NCBI RefSeq assembly: GCF_032854445.1
Contig: NC_088295.1
Location: 23,859,385-23,923,384 of the forward strand
DNA: 64,000 nucleotides
Origin: Liolophura sinensis
Lineage: Eukaryota; Mollusca; Polyplacophora; Chitonida; Chitonidae
Direction of reading: 5' to 3'
Below, piece after piece: positions 12,251 through 25,285 of this stretch (position 1 is its first letter; each line of letters opens with the position of its first letter). The notes beneath the pieces were generated by a model. That model ran no database searches and was not told where the DNA came from. It saw only the letters and a program-made list of their open reading frames with translations. The translations under genes were made by a program, and so were the position numbers.

Positions 12251-15200
12251 TTATCTGGATATTTATTGTGAGATTGTATGTAGTAAAACGAGTATTGTTT
12301 CTTGACCTCTCATAGGATGTTTAAGTTTTGTTTCATTTTAATGCCTTCACAAGATCGCAGGAAAAGTGAATTTAAATATTTTTAGCTGGCCTCTACAAAG
12401 TACGCCAAGCATCAGCATCATAAGACATCTGAAGTCAAGTTCAGGTGGCTTGTTAAAGTGAACATAAAGTCTGCCAGTATTTATATATAGGAAAAAGGAT
12501 ACAGGACACAGTTATTACAGAAAAATATCTAAAAAAAATTCTCAAACATTTTGAAAGCCAAGAAGATGAAGCTCAGCATTGAGGACATGTTACTGGCAGA
12601 CAATTCACTGAGAGTAGCCATATTGTAGAAGCTCTTATGAACTTGGTCAATCACTGGCGCTGAAAGCGTCATGTGATAATTGGCTGTCACGTCAAAAAAC
12701 CTGCTCATTTGTCAGTGTGGTTTGTTATAGTGGATAGAAACATAGGCCCTTTGAATACAGAACAGAGTTGATACTCTCTCATTTGGTATCAGACGTGTTT
12801 GTTTGTATTTTCTCATTGTCACAATGTTTAATACCGATGATACAGGAGAGCTCCTAGGTTTTGTGATGTCACCCTAGATAGCTATAACATGGCAAAATTC
12901 ACCAATTGAATTGAAAGGTGCTGACAATCATTTGCTATTTATTTTGTTGTTCAGGGGTGTAGAATTTTTAAAATATTTTTAGAACATTTCTAGACAACTA
13001 CTTTATTAGTTATTAGTTAATTCAGGTTTAGTGGCTGACTTTATGTTCACTTTTGGTGTGGTATTTCAAAAGTATTCCCTCTATTGAGCTCAAATTTTAC
13101 TGAATATAAAGTACATTAATATGAGGGGTGCTCTATCATTGATGTTTTTTATCCTTGTTAATTATCATAAATTGCATTGTCTTATGAGTTAATCTTCTGT
13201 GTATTAGAATCAGTTTTAAGGTAAATGTTAAGGGTGGTGTCCCAGAAATTTCCCAGCTTGTGTTTTGCATACATGCATGGTACAATGACGTCAGATAGAT
13301 ACATGTATTCCATCGTTGATGTGCCAAATGCATGTTAATTAATACAGCTAAAGTTTTGCATTCATGTGTCTCCTATAGGTGAGCTCTTTGGTTATTTTTT
13401 ATACCGTCTGTAAAATATCAAGGTTCCACATTCCTTATATCCTAGAGAAATGTAAATTTTTATTGAAATATAGAAGATTACCTCCATTTGAAGGTATAAA
13501 TGAATTTGTATTATTGTTGTAATGTAGCTTATGTCATACAGTGTTCAGGTAAATGTTATGGATGGTGTCTTAAGAAGTGCTACATGTATGGATCTCAGGT
13601 TTTGCTGTGTGCATATTGCTGTAAATTGCAAAATTTAGGACTTGGTATCTTGTGTATTAGAATCAGGCAAATGTTCGGGATGATATCTTAAAAATACTCC
13701 ATGCATTATTCAGCTCCAGTTTTGCATGAATGTACAATAACAGGGTGGGGATGTTCCATCATTGATGCCCTGCATGTGTTTTAATTGCCAAACTTACAAA
13801 ATTCATGACCTTCGTGTCTTTTCTTGCTTTGTATTAGAACCATTTTGGTAGTGTTGCTACGTTGTCATGGAATTTTAATGAAGGAATTAACAAAGGTTTT
13901 AAAATCTTCAGTTTCACTTTTTTTGACATCCATATACATGAATGAAAAAACACAGGTGCAATGAGACCTCCAGTCTAAAGTATATGTGTGGTATTGAGCA
14001 TATCGTGTCTTCTGTGTATGTAAACACCTAGCATGTACTGGTGGCATCCATTTCCTTGCTTCACACACCTGCACTGAGTGTACTCATGTATATATTAAAG
14101 TGAGATGTTTTCATTACGATGGTGTTCAGCATTAATGATGGGGCCAAGAGATTTTATATAATTACTGAAAAAATCTGTACATTTTTATACGTACAGTATT
14201 TCTAAATATTGGGAAGATTTTTTTTTTTTTTGATATTTTTATTGCGAATTGTACATACATTTATTTAAATACTTGATAATCAAAGAAGGGCACAGTACCA
14301 GTAATTACTGTAATAGTGTACCCTGTGTGTATGGTGCCATGATCTTCAGTCAAGCATATCATCTTTACTTTACGTCTATCTAAGGATTGTTGATCTTCTG
14401 TTTAAATCCAGTATGTTTGACATACTCAGCTGATTGTGATATGTTGTATTGAACGTTATAGATGTTTCTGTTAAACAGAGTAGTAGTAGTGGTATACAGT
14501 AGTCACATGCATGTCATGCCTGTCAGTGTGAAAACTACTGACTTGTCTATAAAAATTTTTATAAACATTTATAGACATATTATTGCAGGTATGTTATATC
14601 TGTGGAAACTATACAAAGAAAATGATGGACAGATGTCTGATTTGTATACTTTAGATGTCATGTCATTTACAGGCTCACAAGTAAGTGTAGGTAAGTAAGT
14701 GACTCACAAGTCTGCATGGTTTTGTGTATTGCAGTATATGTATGTATGCTCTGGTAGCCAGGGATGGTAAGGTTAGGGTAGTCATGGTACTACAACCAGG
14801 CTTAAGGTTTGCAGTATCAAACATTTCTAATTTGTGTAATTTTTTAATCAAAATTACATTTTCAGTTAAGTTCTGTTATTGATACAAATAATTCATGTAT
14901 TGAAATTGATGTTTATTTCTTTGATTTTTTAGTCAATGGCTAATTCTTTTATTTGTTTGTTCAAATATTTCATTGATGTTTTTTTTTCATTTATTGATAT
15001 ATTGATAAGTCATTTTTATGATTTTTAACTCCTTAATCACATAGTTTTTTGTTGGGGGATTTTATTTTCTTTTATTCATATGATTTTCTTTTATTCATAT
15101 GATTTTCTTTTATTCATATGATTTTCTTTCATTCATGTGATTTTCTTTCAGTTTAAGGGTTTAGGTTTTTATCTCCTTTTCTTGTGAATCTGTATATTTT

Positions 15201-17840
15201 ATAAGCCTGTCTTCACCAGGAAATGAAGTCCAGGCTATATGAGGAAAATACTTTGCAGTAACTGGTGAGAGTTATGGTTAATAGTTGCTTTAAAACCTGG
15301 TATGCAGACTAAATTCTTTGTAACTTACTCATATTTTTGTAGTACATGCACATATCTGTGCAGAAAAAGGTGGCAGGCTGTTATATTATGTTTTATTCTG
15401 CATGTGTAAAGATTTGTTAGGAAAGAGTTTTGCCCATCGAAAGTTGAGTTATTGTTTGTGCACAAAGAAGTATGTGTTTGTTCTGCAGTGCACTTTTCTC
15501 AACAGTCTTATCGCTTGTATAACTGCTATTGAATAAAGGAAATAGTCTTGATGGTTAGAATTTTGTAACAGGTCACAATTAATGATAAATACATGTACTT
15601 AATGCTTCTGCCAGTTTAATTGACTGATGGAAATACTTTGAAACTGTGCAAGTTGTGTGGGAATGTGAACTGCCGAAACGACAGCCATCTTTGGCTTACA
15701 GTTGCTCGTTGACATTTTACTGCTCGTGTTGTCAGGTGTTATATGCCATTCCCATAACTTAAATGACAGCTGGTTTGTTTAGGTTAATCTAATTTCCACT
15801 CGTGAAGAGAATAGATTGTTTTGAGGCAAACTGCCCCTTTTACAGATCTCAGATCTTATATGTATGCTCAAAAATAGTGAATATATTATATGGCTTTTGC
15901 TTCTGATATTGGTGTTGCCTTATTGTGGCATCCAGGCAAAATACTTGTTTTTGTAGTGATCTTTATGGTTTACTTGTACAACATAAAATTCGAAAAAAGC
16001 AATGTCATTTAACATTTTGATGGACATAAGTGGTTTGCCATGTTTGAGTATGTCGTGTTACGAAAAAAATAATTCTCTTCCATAATCTTGATGTAAATAT
16101 GACCAGAATAATAAATTAAGGTTTAATTGTCTTCATATATTCATTTATATTTCTTGTAACTTTATTTGCTGTGCTGTTTTATTGTCTGTATGAATTTAAA
16201 TAATAACATTCCAAAATTTACAATTATATGTACATATTGTGTGAATACTTTTGTTGTGCCTGTAGCATGTATTTCTTCCTTGGTTTCTCACTCAGCCACT
16301 GGTTGGTTTGATCTGTCTCTTTCATGAAAGTCAAATCTTCCTTGGAGATGCCTGTGTGCCAATAAAATCTGTATGTAACTATGTTAACATTTATGTATCA
16401 ATGTTTTGTTGTAATTCTAAGCATTGTACTGTATATGTATTAATGGGATGGGGTCGTGACTTTTTCAGTTTAGACTACTATGGCTTTTGAGCAATTATGT
16501 CACATGTTACCACCTTCTGGTGCATGTAATTTGCATGTGCAAGATAGGGGAAAAAATAGCAATTTAAGAATAGCATGAAGTTAATGAAGTATGAAGGGGA
16601 GAATGACTTGTGAACACAGGTCGATCCAAGTGGTGAGCTCTTCTTAGATGTGTCACTGTCTCTAATATTTTTGCTCGTAAAGCAAAGAGGTACATTGTAG
16701 TTCACAAGCGCTGCAGCGTAACAACAAACAATGATATATTTTTACACAACTTGAATTGAGTAGGCATGAAATAGTGAAAGATCACACCCCTTCAACTGAC
16801 ATGATATTACATTTTCAAATATATTTCGATCACCTCTCTCGCCAGTTTTGCAGATGAGGCTCGACAAAATGTTTAATTTTCGATCGCTTGTCTTCAATTG
16901 GCTTGAGAACAAAAATTGCATTAAATTCAAGCAGATTGAAAATGGTCGTCATGCGTATTAACTGACTAGTTGTAAAGTGCACAGTTCCTTGACATTTGAC
17001 GAGCATTACTGATTTAGGCCGAGTTAAGAAGTCCTGGTTCTAATAACCACAATTTATCTGACGCAAACATCTTGGCGACAGTTTGACTGATTGATAATAT
17101 TTGCTCATTGAATGCGAGATCTGCACCGGAGACAAGAAGTGCACACAGCGATACCGTAGTCCTGATAACGTCTTGTCCCATTCTATATTACAGCTGCCGG
17201 TGAATTTTAACAGAGCACTGAGGTTATATCGTTTGCTCACGATAGCGTTCAAAACAACAGGTTGTACCCACCGTTCAATATGCTTGCCTGGATATGTTTT
17301 ACCCAAGGGCCATCAGTGTGTGTCGGACGTACAAATCTATAAACTGATCACATCACCTCACCAGTGCGATTAAATCGTATCTGACTGAATCTGTCAATTC
17401 AATGAAGGAGGATTGTCAATCATTGGTCAGCCTTGTATGTTGACGCTGTTAGCAGGTAGGTTGCCATAGAGACGCTCAGAGACGCTGCGTGTAGACGTGA
17501 TGTAGGTAAAAGTCCAACTATGCCTGTCTACCAAAGTCGAAAATATGTGTAATAGTTGGAAGCAGTGTCCTGTTGAAGTTGTGTGAAATTTTGGTTGTTT
17601 TCTACGACAAATCAGGCCATGAAGACGATATGCCTAGGCATGCATGTAGTGTCATACATTTAACCGACGAACAACTAAGACTTATCAAGAACAATGGCTA
17701 AAAATTATATCACGCAGCAGCACTTAGACGTGTGGATCCAGGAATTGATACCATGTAAATAGGTGCCATCGACACCGTATACCACATGTTTCAGTCATAA
17801 CTCGATCTCAGCTTGATGTAAATATGAGGCACTTTTCTGG
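12251..17840. other. Intergenic: FAM234 3' flank and gene-poor AT-rich DNA
   Basis: No gene supported. Probable FAM234 3'UTR at the left. Diverged duplicated blocks lie at 13130-13850, containing TTGTGTATTAGAATCAG at about 13197 and 13648. From 15061 to 15152 there is a 19-bp tandem repeat (GATTTTCTTTTATTCATAT) of about 4.5 copies. Possible polyadenylation hexamers occur, for example AATAAA at 15532, with no evidence of use. Confidence 0.4.
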
Positions 17841-17843
17841 CAT

Positions 17844-17845
<2 letters not shown>

Positions 17846-17890
<45 letters not shown>
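17846..17890. repeat. (TA)n microsatellite
   Basis: About 22 uninterrupted TA dinucleotides. Confidence 0.95.
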
Positions 17891-17893
<3 letters not shown>

Positions 17894-18199
17894 GACATCA
17901 TTTTCATAACATTTATATTAGGAGCAAACGAAGCCGAAAGTACAAGATCATAAATGATTTTTAAAGTTGCTTAAATGTTTTGAAATCCTTGGAGTTCATG
18001 TCCATTACGCACATAGTAAAATGTCATAAATCCCCTAGGACAAAATACAAACTGGACAAAGCACGACGAAGAGGCAGCTAGATTGTTTCTGGGCTACCAT
18101 ACGTATTCTCGTTGCTACAAGGTTTGTGCAATAGTGTCCATTATCTGTCCAAGAATTGATACGATGTAAACCTAGGTGCCATCGACATAGTATACCACA

Positions 18200-18545
18200 T
18201 TGAAGTCTTGTCAGATTTTTGTCCATGACGGTCTGTACCGCACCGAATTACTAGTAAATCCTGTCAGTTTCTTGTCCTTGGCGGTCTATTCCGCATCGAA
18301 GTAAGTGATATCAGCTTCTTGTCCATTGTCTATAACGCATCGAATTACGTCTTGTCAATTTCTTGTCCATGGTCTATACCGCACCGAATTACGTCTTGTC
18401 AGTTTCTTGTCCATGGTCTATACCGCACTGAATTACGTCTTGTCAGTTTCTTGTCCATGGTCTAGACCGTGCCGAAGTAAGTCTTGTCAGCTCCTTGTCC
18501 CTGACGGTCAATTTCGTATTGAAGTAAACCTTGTTCGCTTCTAGA
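18200..18545. repeat. ~44-bp minisatellite, block A
   Basis: About seven degenerate copies of GTCTTGTCAGTTTCTTGTCC, ATGGTCTATACCGCACCGAA, TTAC. The unit shares its first half and the CACCGAA(T/G)TA end with the array at 19305-19755. Confidence 0.8.
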
Positions 18546-18915
18546 CGCTCATTATCCGTGAGGGCACGATGTTCCAGGATCTTCAAGTCATGAAGGAGGA
18601 AACAGTGGATGCATTCCATTGTTGTCATATGATTGTTTATTAAGTGTGATGGCAACTGAGCTGTTTTGCGTTATTCTAGACTAATGACTTAAGAAATTGC
18701 AGTCAACGTCACTGCATTTTTTTTTTTACCTAACTATGCTCAAGACCTGGTGGTAGGGGTCGTATATGTTGGTTCTAATTAAGCATTTAACAACAATTAT
18801 AGTAAAACCTTAACCATAAAGTAAACTGACAAGAAGCTGGGTTTTACCTATTAAGATAGACCATTTGTCAACTATCACTTGGCCGTCACTGCTCTGATTT
18901 TACTCTTTATAATCC

Positions 18916-18990
18916 ATTATTTATTTATTTGACTGATGTTGAACCCGGGGAAAACCCAGGGTCATCCACAGGTTGATGCCAGACCTTTCT
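18916..18990 (-). mobile_element. Truncated SINE 3' part (internally deleted)
   Basis: TTATTTATTTGACTGATGTT, then GGGGAAAACCCAGGGTC, CCACAGGTTGATGCCAGACC. This is the reverse complement of the SINE body seen at 18999 with the central block missing. It is adjacent to the + strand SINE. Confidence 0.6.
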
Positions 18991-18998
18991 GCGTACAA

Positions 18999-19257
18999 GG
19001 GCCTCCGTGGCTCAGTCTGTTAGGGCGCTAGCGCAGCGTAATGACAGAGGAGTCTCTCACCAATGTGGTGGCTTTGAGTTCAAGTCCAGCTCATGCTGGC
19101 TTCCTCTCCTCCCGGACGTGGGAAGGTCTTCCAGCAACTTGCGGATGGTCGTGGGTTTCCCCCCGGCTCTGCCCGGTTTCCTTCCATCATAATGTTGGCC
19201 GCCGTCGTATAAGTGAAATATTCTTGAGTACGGCGTAAAACACCAATCAAATCAAAT
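18999..19257 (+). mobile_element. tRNA-derived SINE, near full length
   Basis: Starts GGGCCTCCGTGGCTCAGTCT (A-box-like) with a B box GAGTTCAAGTCC at 19076-19087, a body containing CAGCAACTTGCGGATGGTCG and GGCCGCCGTCGTATAAGTGA, and the tail AAATATTCTTGAGTACGGCG, TAAAACACCAATCAAATCAAAT. It is the most complete copy here and the reference for the other copies. Confidence 0.85.
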
Positions 19258-19304
19258 CCTACGTACAGCCGGAGAGGTTGCTCTTTATGCTGTAGTCTGT
19301 TATA

Positions 19305-19755
19305 TTGCATGCTTGTCGACGACCATCAATATCCCACCGGAGTAAGTCTTTTCAGCCTCTTGTCCACGGCCATCAATATCCCACCGAAGTAAGTCTTGTG
19401 AGCTTCTTGTCTACGGTCATCAATATCCCACCGAAGTAAGTCTTTTCAGCTTCTTGTCCACGGCCATCAATATCCCACCGAAGTAAGTCTCGTCAGCTTC
19501 TTGTCCACAGCTATCAATATCCCACCGAAGTAAGTCTCGTCAGCTTCTTGTCCACAGCCATCAATATCCCACCGAAGTAAGTCTTGTCAGCTCCTTGTCC
19601 ACGGCCATCAATATCTCACCTGATCTTCTTGTCCACGGCCATCAATATCACACCGAAGTAAGTCTTTTCAGCCTCTTGTCCACGGCCATTAATATCTCAC
19701 CGAAGTACGTCTTGTCAGCTTCTTGTTCACGGCCATCAATATTCCAGAGGCCACG
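19305..19755. repeat. 47-bp minisatellite, block B
   Basis: About nine copies of AAGTCTTGTCAGCTTCTTGT, CCACGGCCATCAATATCCCA, CCG. Related to block A at 18200-18545; the two are separated by two SINE fragments and about 370 bp of unique sequence. Confidence 0.85.
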
Positions 19756-21717
19756 ATGTAGGCCTGTCCTGATCTTCATCTCATGGCATGTCTGGACACA
19801 TAAATAGTGAGTGGATTCATGCCTTGGTTAAAAGTTTTTCTCCATTTGGTATAATTTATGGTTCGAATTGGCTTGTTTGCATTCTGTTTTTGAGAGAATC
19901 TTTTTAATTTATTGACCGTAAAACACTTTTCCAACTCTTCATTTGGCGTTTTTTCGTACACTTGTACCAACAAAACAACCTGCGCTTAGTACATACGGTA
20001 CGTATTATTACTTTTACGCGCAAAGTGCATTAATAAATCGTCATCTTATCTGATTGCACCAGCACACGAAGAAAACTTCACAACAGATGGCCCTTGCTGA
20101 TAGTCCAGTAATCTATAGTTGATAGCCAGTGTTCCACAGAAGGTGAGGCAGATACATTCAACGTCCATCTCGCATTAAAGCCAATTTTTCCTCTATATGT
20201 TAACATATAATGTAGCCAAGGAAACAATAAATATATTGTTTGTCAAGTGATGGTTACCTCAACCCTTTTCCATCCAATGTCATAACTGTGTATTGAAAGT
20301 ATAAAACACATATAACTAGAACAGCAACAGTAGTGTGATATAAGGTAGGCAAATAGCCACACTTAACCGATGGAATCCTGTGTTTTGTCATCTTTAATAT
20401 ATCTCAGTTATCGTTATATTCAAACTGTTCATGTACATGCTTAAAATTAGCAACTTATACGCCATCTTACTACCATGGATGCTTGAAGAATTAGGTAAAA
20501 AAAAAAATGCAGTGATGTTAATTGTACTTTACCAGACGTCTCTGGTGGAGAATAACTCAAAATGGGTCATCTTCACATTCTCGCTGCTACACGCTTTGTC
20601 CAGTAATTACCCTTATACTTTGGCCTTACAGACGAATTAAAGCAGTATACATGGGTTTGATGAACGGCCGTTACACAATGTGTTTTTATATGATGGTGTA
20701 TGAGAAGATTGGTAAAATACTTCTTTTTGAGATATGTTGCAAATGGTCAGCACACTAATTCTGTACCCGCCTTCATATTCTTAAATTGTACGAAAACTTC
20801 AAGACGCGACCTAGTATACAACTTAGTAAATGACAATTGTCAATAAATAATGGTAAATATATGTAAGGGAAATTGTTTAAGTTTGCGGCTTGAAATATTT
20901 CTGAATGTGTATATGATCACAGTTTCATTGTGTATGGGTTATAATCTTATCGGACTCCTGCTTCATGGTTAATAGTTGTCCATAGCTCAGATAGTAAGAG
21001 GGTGTGCTCAACGCCATCTGTTGCCGATTATACCCCGACGTGTCATCGTCCTGACCGCCTGTCCACATGTGTACACAGAACGGTCTCAGCAGCAGTCCCA
21101 TGGCTTTGATTGTATTGATTTCTTGTCATCGAGACAGATTCAGCAGGAGAATTTTACCCGTATTTAAACACAGACATATTTAAAAGTTAACCGTATGCAG
21201 TTTTCCCAACACCCCCAGTGCTGATGACGACAGTCTTCTCGTAACAAGATTGTATCTATAACTATTCTAAGTCAAATGAAAACGATATATCTTAAGTACG
21301 TCATGCGTCAGTGGCATTTGTTATATTACTGTAATGAAATGACACGTTTTCAGTCCAAGTCACCTGTGGGTGAAGCCTGCCAGTGGGTGAATGACGATGA
21401 TATATCAAAAAGGATAAACCAGTCTTCTTAGTGTTTAAGGTTATAACATTCTGGCCCCAGAACATGGACCTTTACGGTAAAAGTGAGTGGTTTCAGGCTT
21501 TAACAAACCCATAACCTATGTAGGGCATAGCGTATTCAGGTTACCGCGCAGAAATCTGCTCACCGACCGCATTTCTCGTCTTATCGATCTTGAACTCGAA
21601 CAAACCTTCAGAATAATTTCTCACTTTAAGCCGAGCGGTGTGCATTGTGACAGAGGAGAGGAGTTTACCATGACGACCAATTTGATTTCTTCCCAAAATG
21701 TGAGGATCGGTTAAGAC
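19756..21717. other. Intergenic, no gene seen
   Basis: Unique sequence with only short stop-bounded ORFs. A weak A-box-like TAGCTCAGATAGTAAGAGGG near 20981 could be a decayed tRNA-type SINE, but no B box follows. CpG content rises near 21500-21720, which would suit a promoter for the candidate exon at 21718. Confidence 0.3.
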
Positions 21718-21859
21718 ATGGCTCGGCCGATCGTGAAGAAATCTGCAGGTGAAAACAGGGCTGTAAACCAGTCCAGTCCCTCCCCTGTTGTCAGCAATAC
21801 TCCAGCCAACCAGGCTAATGGAGCTTTACCTGTCGTCAAACAAGACACGTGGCCCGACG
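21718..21859 (+). CDS. Candidate orphan first coding exon
   Basis: An ATG in good context (G at -3 and +4) opens 47 codons rich in Pro, Asn, Ser and Val (starts MARPIVKKSAGENRAVN) and ends at a strong donor ACG|GTAAGG. Low complexity of this kind occurs in extracellular N-termini of synaptotagmins, and the next coding exon on this strand is the SYT15-like TM exon at 33026. However, this exon ends in phase 1 and the TM exon needs phase 0, and the direct splice meets a stop, so at least one more exon would be required. It could equally be the start of an unrelated gene or a chance ORF. Confidence 0.3.
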
Positions 21860-22054
21860 GTAAGGTCTCCCAACATATTATATACTTGTACTGAATATAA
21901 TATACATAGCCATCATCAAGTACGTTGGTAGTGTAAGCTAAAAGAAGCCACGCAAGTTAAATCGCGACTGTAAACTTGCGTAGTTCAGAGATGAGCTACT
22001 TACACGATGCCTCACAGTAAAACTTCTGTAACGGTACATTGTTTTTGCTCCGCT

Positions 22055-22200
22055 TATATTCAAAAATATTTCACTTATACGATGGCGAACAGCAGGTTGC
22101 TGCCAGACATTCCCACGTACGACCGAAGGGGAAGCCAGTGTGAGGTGGACTTGAACTCACAGAGAACGCATTGGCGAGAGTTTCCTGAGTCATTATGCTG
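22055..22200 (-). mobile_element. Degenerate SINE copy
   Basis: Contains AATATTTCACTTATACGATG, GCAGGTTGCTGCCAGACATT, then GTGGACTTGAACTCA (reverse-complement B box) and CGCATTGGCGAGAG. The middle is shortened compared with the copy at 18999. Confidence 0.65.
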
Positions 22201-22623
22201 CTCTACAGCCACTACATATTAATCTGTTACTTTCACCATATATTGACTAAGATATACTACAAAATATTGACTATTTTAAGCACATGAAAGTAAGTTCAGC
22301 CATTCGATAATTAAGAGCTTTCCTTAGATTATGTACGGTTATAGAGAGATTTGTCTACAACTGATCATGAAGTGATCTGTATTGTATGACTTTGAGAGAA
22401 AATATGGTGTTGTTCGAGTTAAAAGAAATTGTTCAAATTGAAGATAATTCAGAGAGATAAAGGTGGTGTTAAATAACAGTAGAGCACTGTACAAATACAC
22501 ATACATCATACGAAATCCATATGTGTTAAATCTTCATATATTTTTGCCAAAACCACTACTTGCTTGAGAGTCTGCGTGATTTCCCAATTCACGCGTAGTA
22601 GTACATTGTGTTAACTGTTCTTG

Positions 22624-22869
22624 GGGTCTCCGTGGCCGAGGGAGGTTAGCACGGTACAATGACCCAGGAGCCTTCCACCAATGCGGCCGCTGCGAGTTCA
22701 AGTCCTGCTAATGCTGGCTTCCTCTGCAAGGGAAGGCCTTCCAGCAACCTGCGGATAGTCGTAGGTTTCCCTCGGGTTCTGTCTGGTTTCCTTCTATCAT
22801 AATTCTGGCCGTCGTCGTATAAGTGAAATATTCTTGAGAATGGCGTAAAACACCAATCAAATAAATAAC
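22624..22869 (+). mobile_element. tRNA-derived SINE
   Basis: GGGTCTCCGTGGCCGAGG start, B box GAGTTCAAGTCC, body CAGCAACCTGCGGATAGTCG, tail GTGAAATATTCTTGAGAATG then CACCAATCAAATAAATAA. Confidence 0.85.
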
Positions 22870-24904
22870 TGTTGTCATGATCCTCAAACAGCCGCAGTTG
22901 TTATATTCAGTAGAGACGGTTTTGAAAACACAGTCAACCTAAACTCAGCACAATAATTCTAAATGTTAGCATCAGTTACTGTATAGATAGGCCTATGTTA
23001 TTCCGCACTGAATTTAATACCTCAGAATAAGAAAATAAGTAACACGAGTGACCAGTGATATAGTGAACAGTTTCTTCCTGATGATTTTATTGTGGAAAGT
23101 TGTAAATATTCTGTGGCATCAACTATCTAAGAGCGAGTCGTAATTTTGCCCTCAAGGAACTAGCAGCAATTAAGCCCATATATGTACGCCTTTAGGCCTC
23201 CGAACAGAGGTAAGACGTCTTCTTCCCAATCGCTTAAAAGATCAACCCACCTTGATATCTTGAGTATATCGTTTGACGTCATAAATCGTCATCAAGTTCA
23301 CGTCCCGCAGTCATAAACATAGTACACATCTGGGAAGCTCCAAATGATGCAGCAACGATCAGTCGTGTCAGACTGACTAATATGTATGGCTACTATCTAA
23401 ATATATCCATTATTCAGCACGATATACTTTTGACCTTTCAGTTCCTGTATTTAAACCCGATTTCACTTTGATGTTTGATTTCATAACACGGTGAAAACAG
23501 TTAATTGTTAATGGTCATTCACTCCTGGTCCTAAACATTTTAGAGCCGGTGAGTTTGAATGTTCTGCATGTACAGGGTAAAGAATATCTGGAAATATGAA
23601 ACAAAGAAAACACTATTTGAGCAAGTAACGTTTCGTATCTTTGCACTTTTACTGCACATCTTCTCGCATTCATGCAAGTTTTATTAAAACAAGGTTGTTT
23701 TAACTGTTTAAAATGAGGGATTTGTCATTTTACAGCTAAAATTATTGCCTTATCCTCAAAAATACTGAACCGATGTGGCGTTAAGCCATAATCATTCATT
23801 CATTCATTCAAAAATACTGAAACAGTATATCCTTCCACTGTAATATTTAAAAAAAGAATAAGGGCTGTAGGTAAATATAGCTGGTACACACAAAATACTG
23901 GTAATATTTCCAGCAAAATTATCAATTTATGAATATAAAAAGTGATGAGCTGACCTTTAATGTGAATTGATTAAACAGATTTAAGTGGTTAGAAACTTTT
24001 TTATCAACAACATGATCCTTAACTCTGTTCATATATATGGACTAGTGGTAAAAATAAAAAAAACTAATGATGAAGATGTGTTATGAATGATGACATGTAT
24101 AAAACATTCCCATTTAATCTATGCATTTATGCATCTCTACAATGCATTTCTCAAAATGTCCTACGTCTATCTGGTCGAAAACTCCGATTTAAACATGCGG
24201 TGTATGTCCACCTGTAATTTTCACAATGAACTGACAGTGGTTATTGTTACATTATTTCTCTTCTATTGATTATACGTCTATACTACAGCTGTGATACGTG
24301 AAATATTATGAGACAGGCTCTAATAGGCCATTCTCCCCTTCCCTGATAAATATCCACTTAAAGTTGGCGCTGGGTTATAACCCTATAGATCGATTAACCT
24401 ACAACTAGCCCATCTCATCTGTTTCAGAAATATATTCGGACTTTTCGTAATGTATACATCCTTCGTATATGTTACTTTACACCACACTTTGCAGAGCAAA
24501 TATATTGAACAGTGGGCTTATTTAAGATACAAAGGTGCATTTAGTGGTTGATCAGATAGTTTATATTGATTCCAAAACATTAATGGTACACGTCTATGCA
24601 TGGATATTTTCAAACTGTATAAACAGTGGGTGTATATCAAAGGTTCGCATGAAAGAAGTATTTACCCGCCAGATTACAGCTGTGGCAAATGGTTTTTTGT
24701 CTGTTCATCCAAAATGCAATATTGATAAGAAAACCTCGGATTGAATACATGTCTATATACACAGCCCACTGAAAACATGTGTGTAACTTGGGGCTAGCTA
24801 TTTCGTCCTTTGATAGGGCTATTACTTTTGCGATGACGAAAAGTAGATATCAGACATGTTGCTGCCGGTCCAGATGCTCTTATAGGTCTACTATTGACTT
24901 ATTA
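22870..24904. other. Intergenic, no gene seen
   Basis: Unique AT-rich sequence with a short (CATT)n run near 23788-23808 that follows GGCGTTAAGCCATAAT, like the 3' end of a mollusc-type SINE tail. No ORF has splice sites or composition suggesting coding. Confidence 0.3.
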
Positions 24905-25285
24905 CCACGCAAGCGTGGTTAGACTAATGGTTAGGAGCACCTACCTTTCACTCGCAAGGAAACAGGAGATGCAGGTTCAAACCCGGTCTTGGACAGGGAC
25001 TTAGTAGATTCCCCCGCTCTCACTGATGTGGGGCCTTGGTGACAATAGACTATTGAAGACGTTCGCATGCGGCCCTTAATTGGCACGGTCCTACGTGGAC
25101 TGACGACCAATTGTCTCCCACCAATATGCTGTACATCTGCAGGTCACACGTGAGAAAGCTCGTCAGAAACTAAGGTCGGTGGTTTATACACCTAACACTC
25201 CAGTTTCCTCCACTCATAACACTGACCGCCAAAAAGTGAAAATTCTTCAGTATGGCGTTAAACAACACAAAAAATAAATAAACAA
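24905..25285 (+). mobile_element. Second type of tRNA-derived SINE
   Basis: The head contains GCGTGGTTAGACTAATGGTTA (A-box region) and the B box GCAGGTTCAAACCCGG. A ~300-bp body ends AGTATGGCGTTAAACAACAC followed by an A-rich tail. The 3' part (AAGTGAAAATTCTTCAGTAT) is a relative of the tail of the SINE at 18999, while the tRNA head differs. Confidence 0.6.

Noticed and set aside
14589-14691. Possible + strand exon (LWKLYKENDGQMSDLYTLD) with AG acceptor and GTAAGT donor
   Set aside because: Isolated in AT-rich DNA with no recognisable protein, no neighbouring exon to join and lying after the FAM234 stop.
20976-21070. tRNA-gene-like A box (TAGCTCAGATAGTAAGAG)
   Set aside because: No B box at the right distance and no cloverleaf; at best a decayed SINE head.
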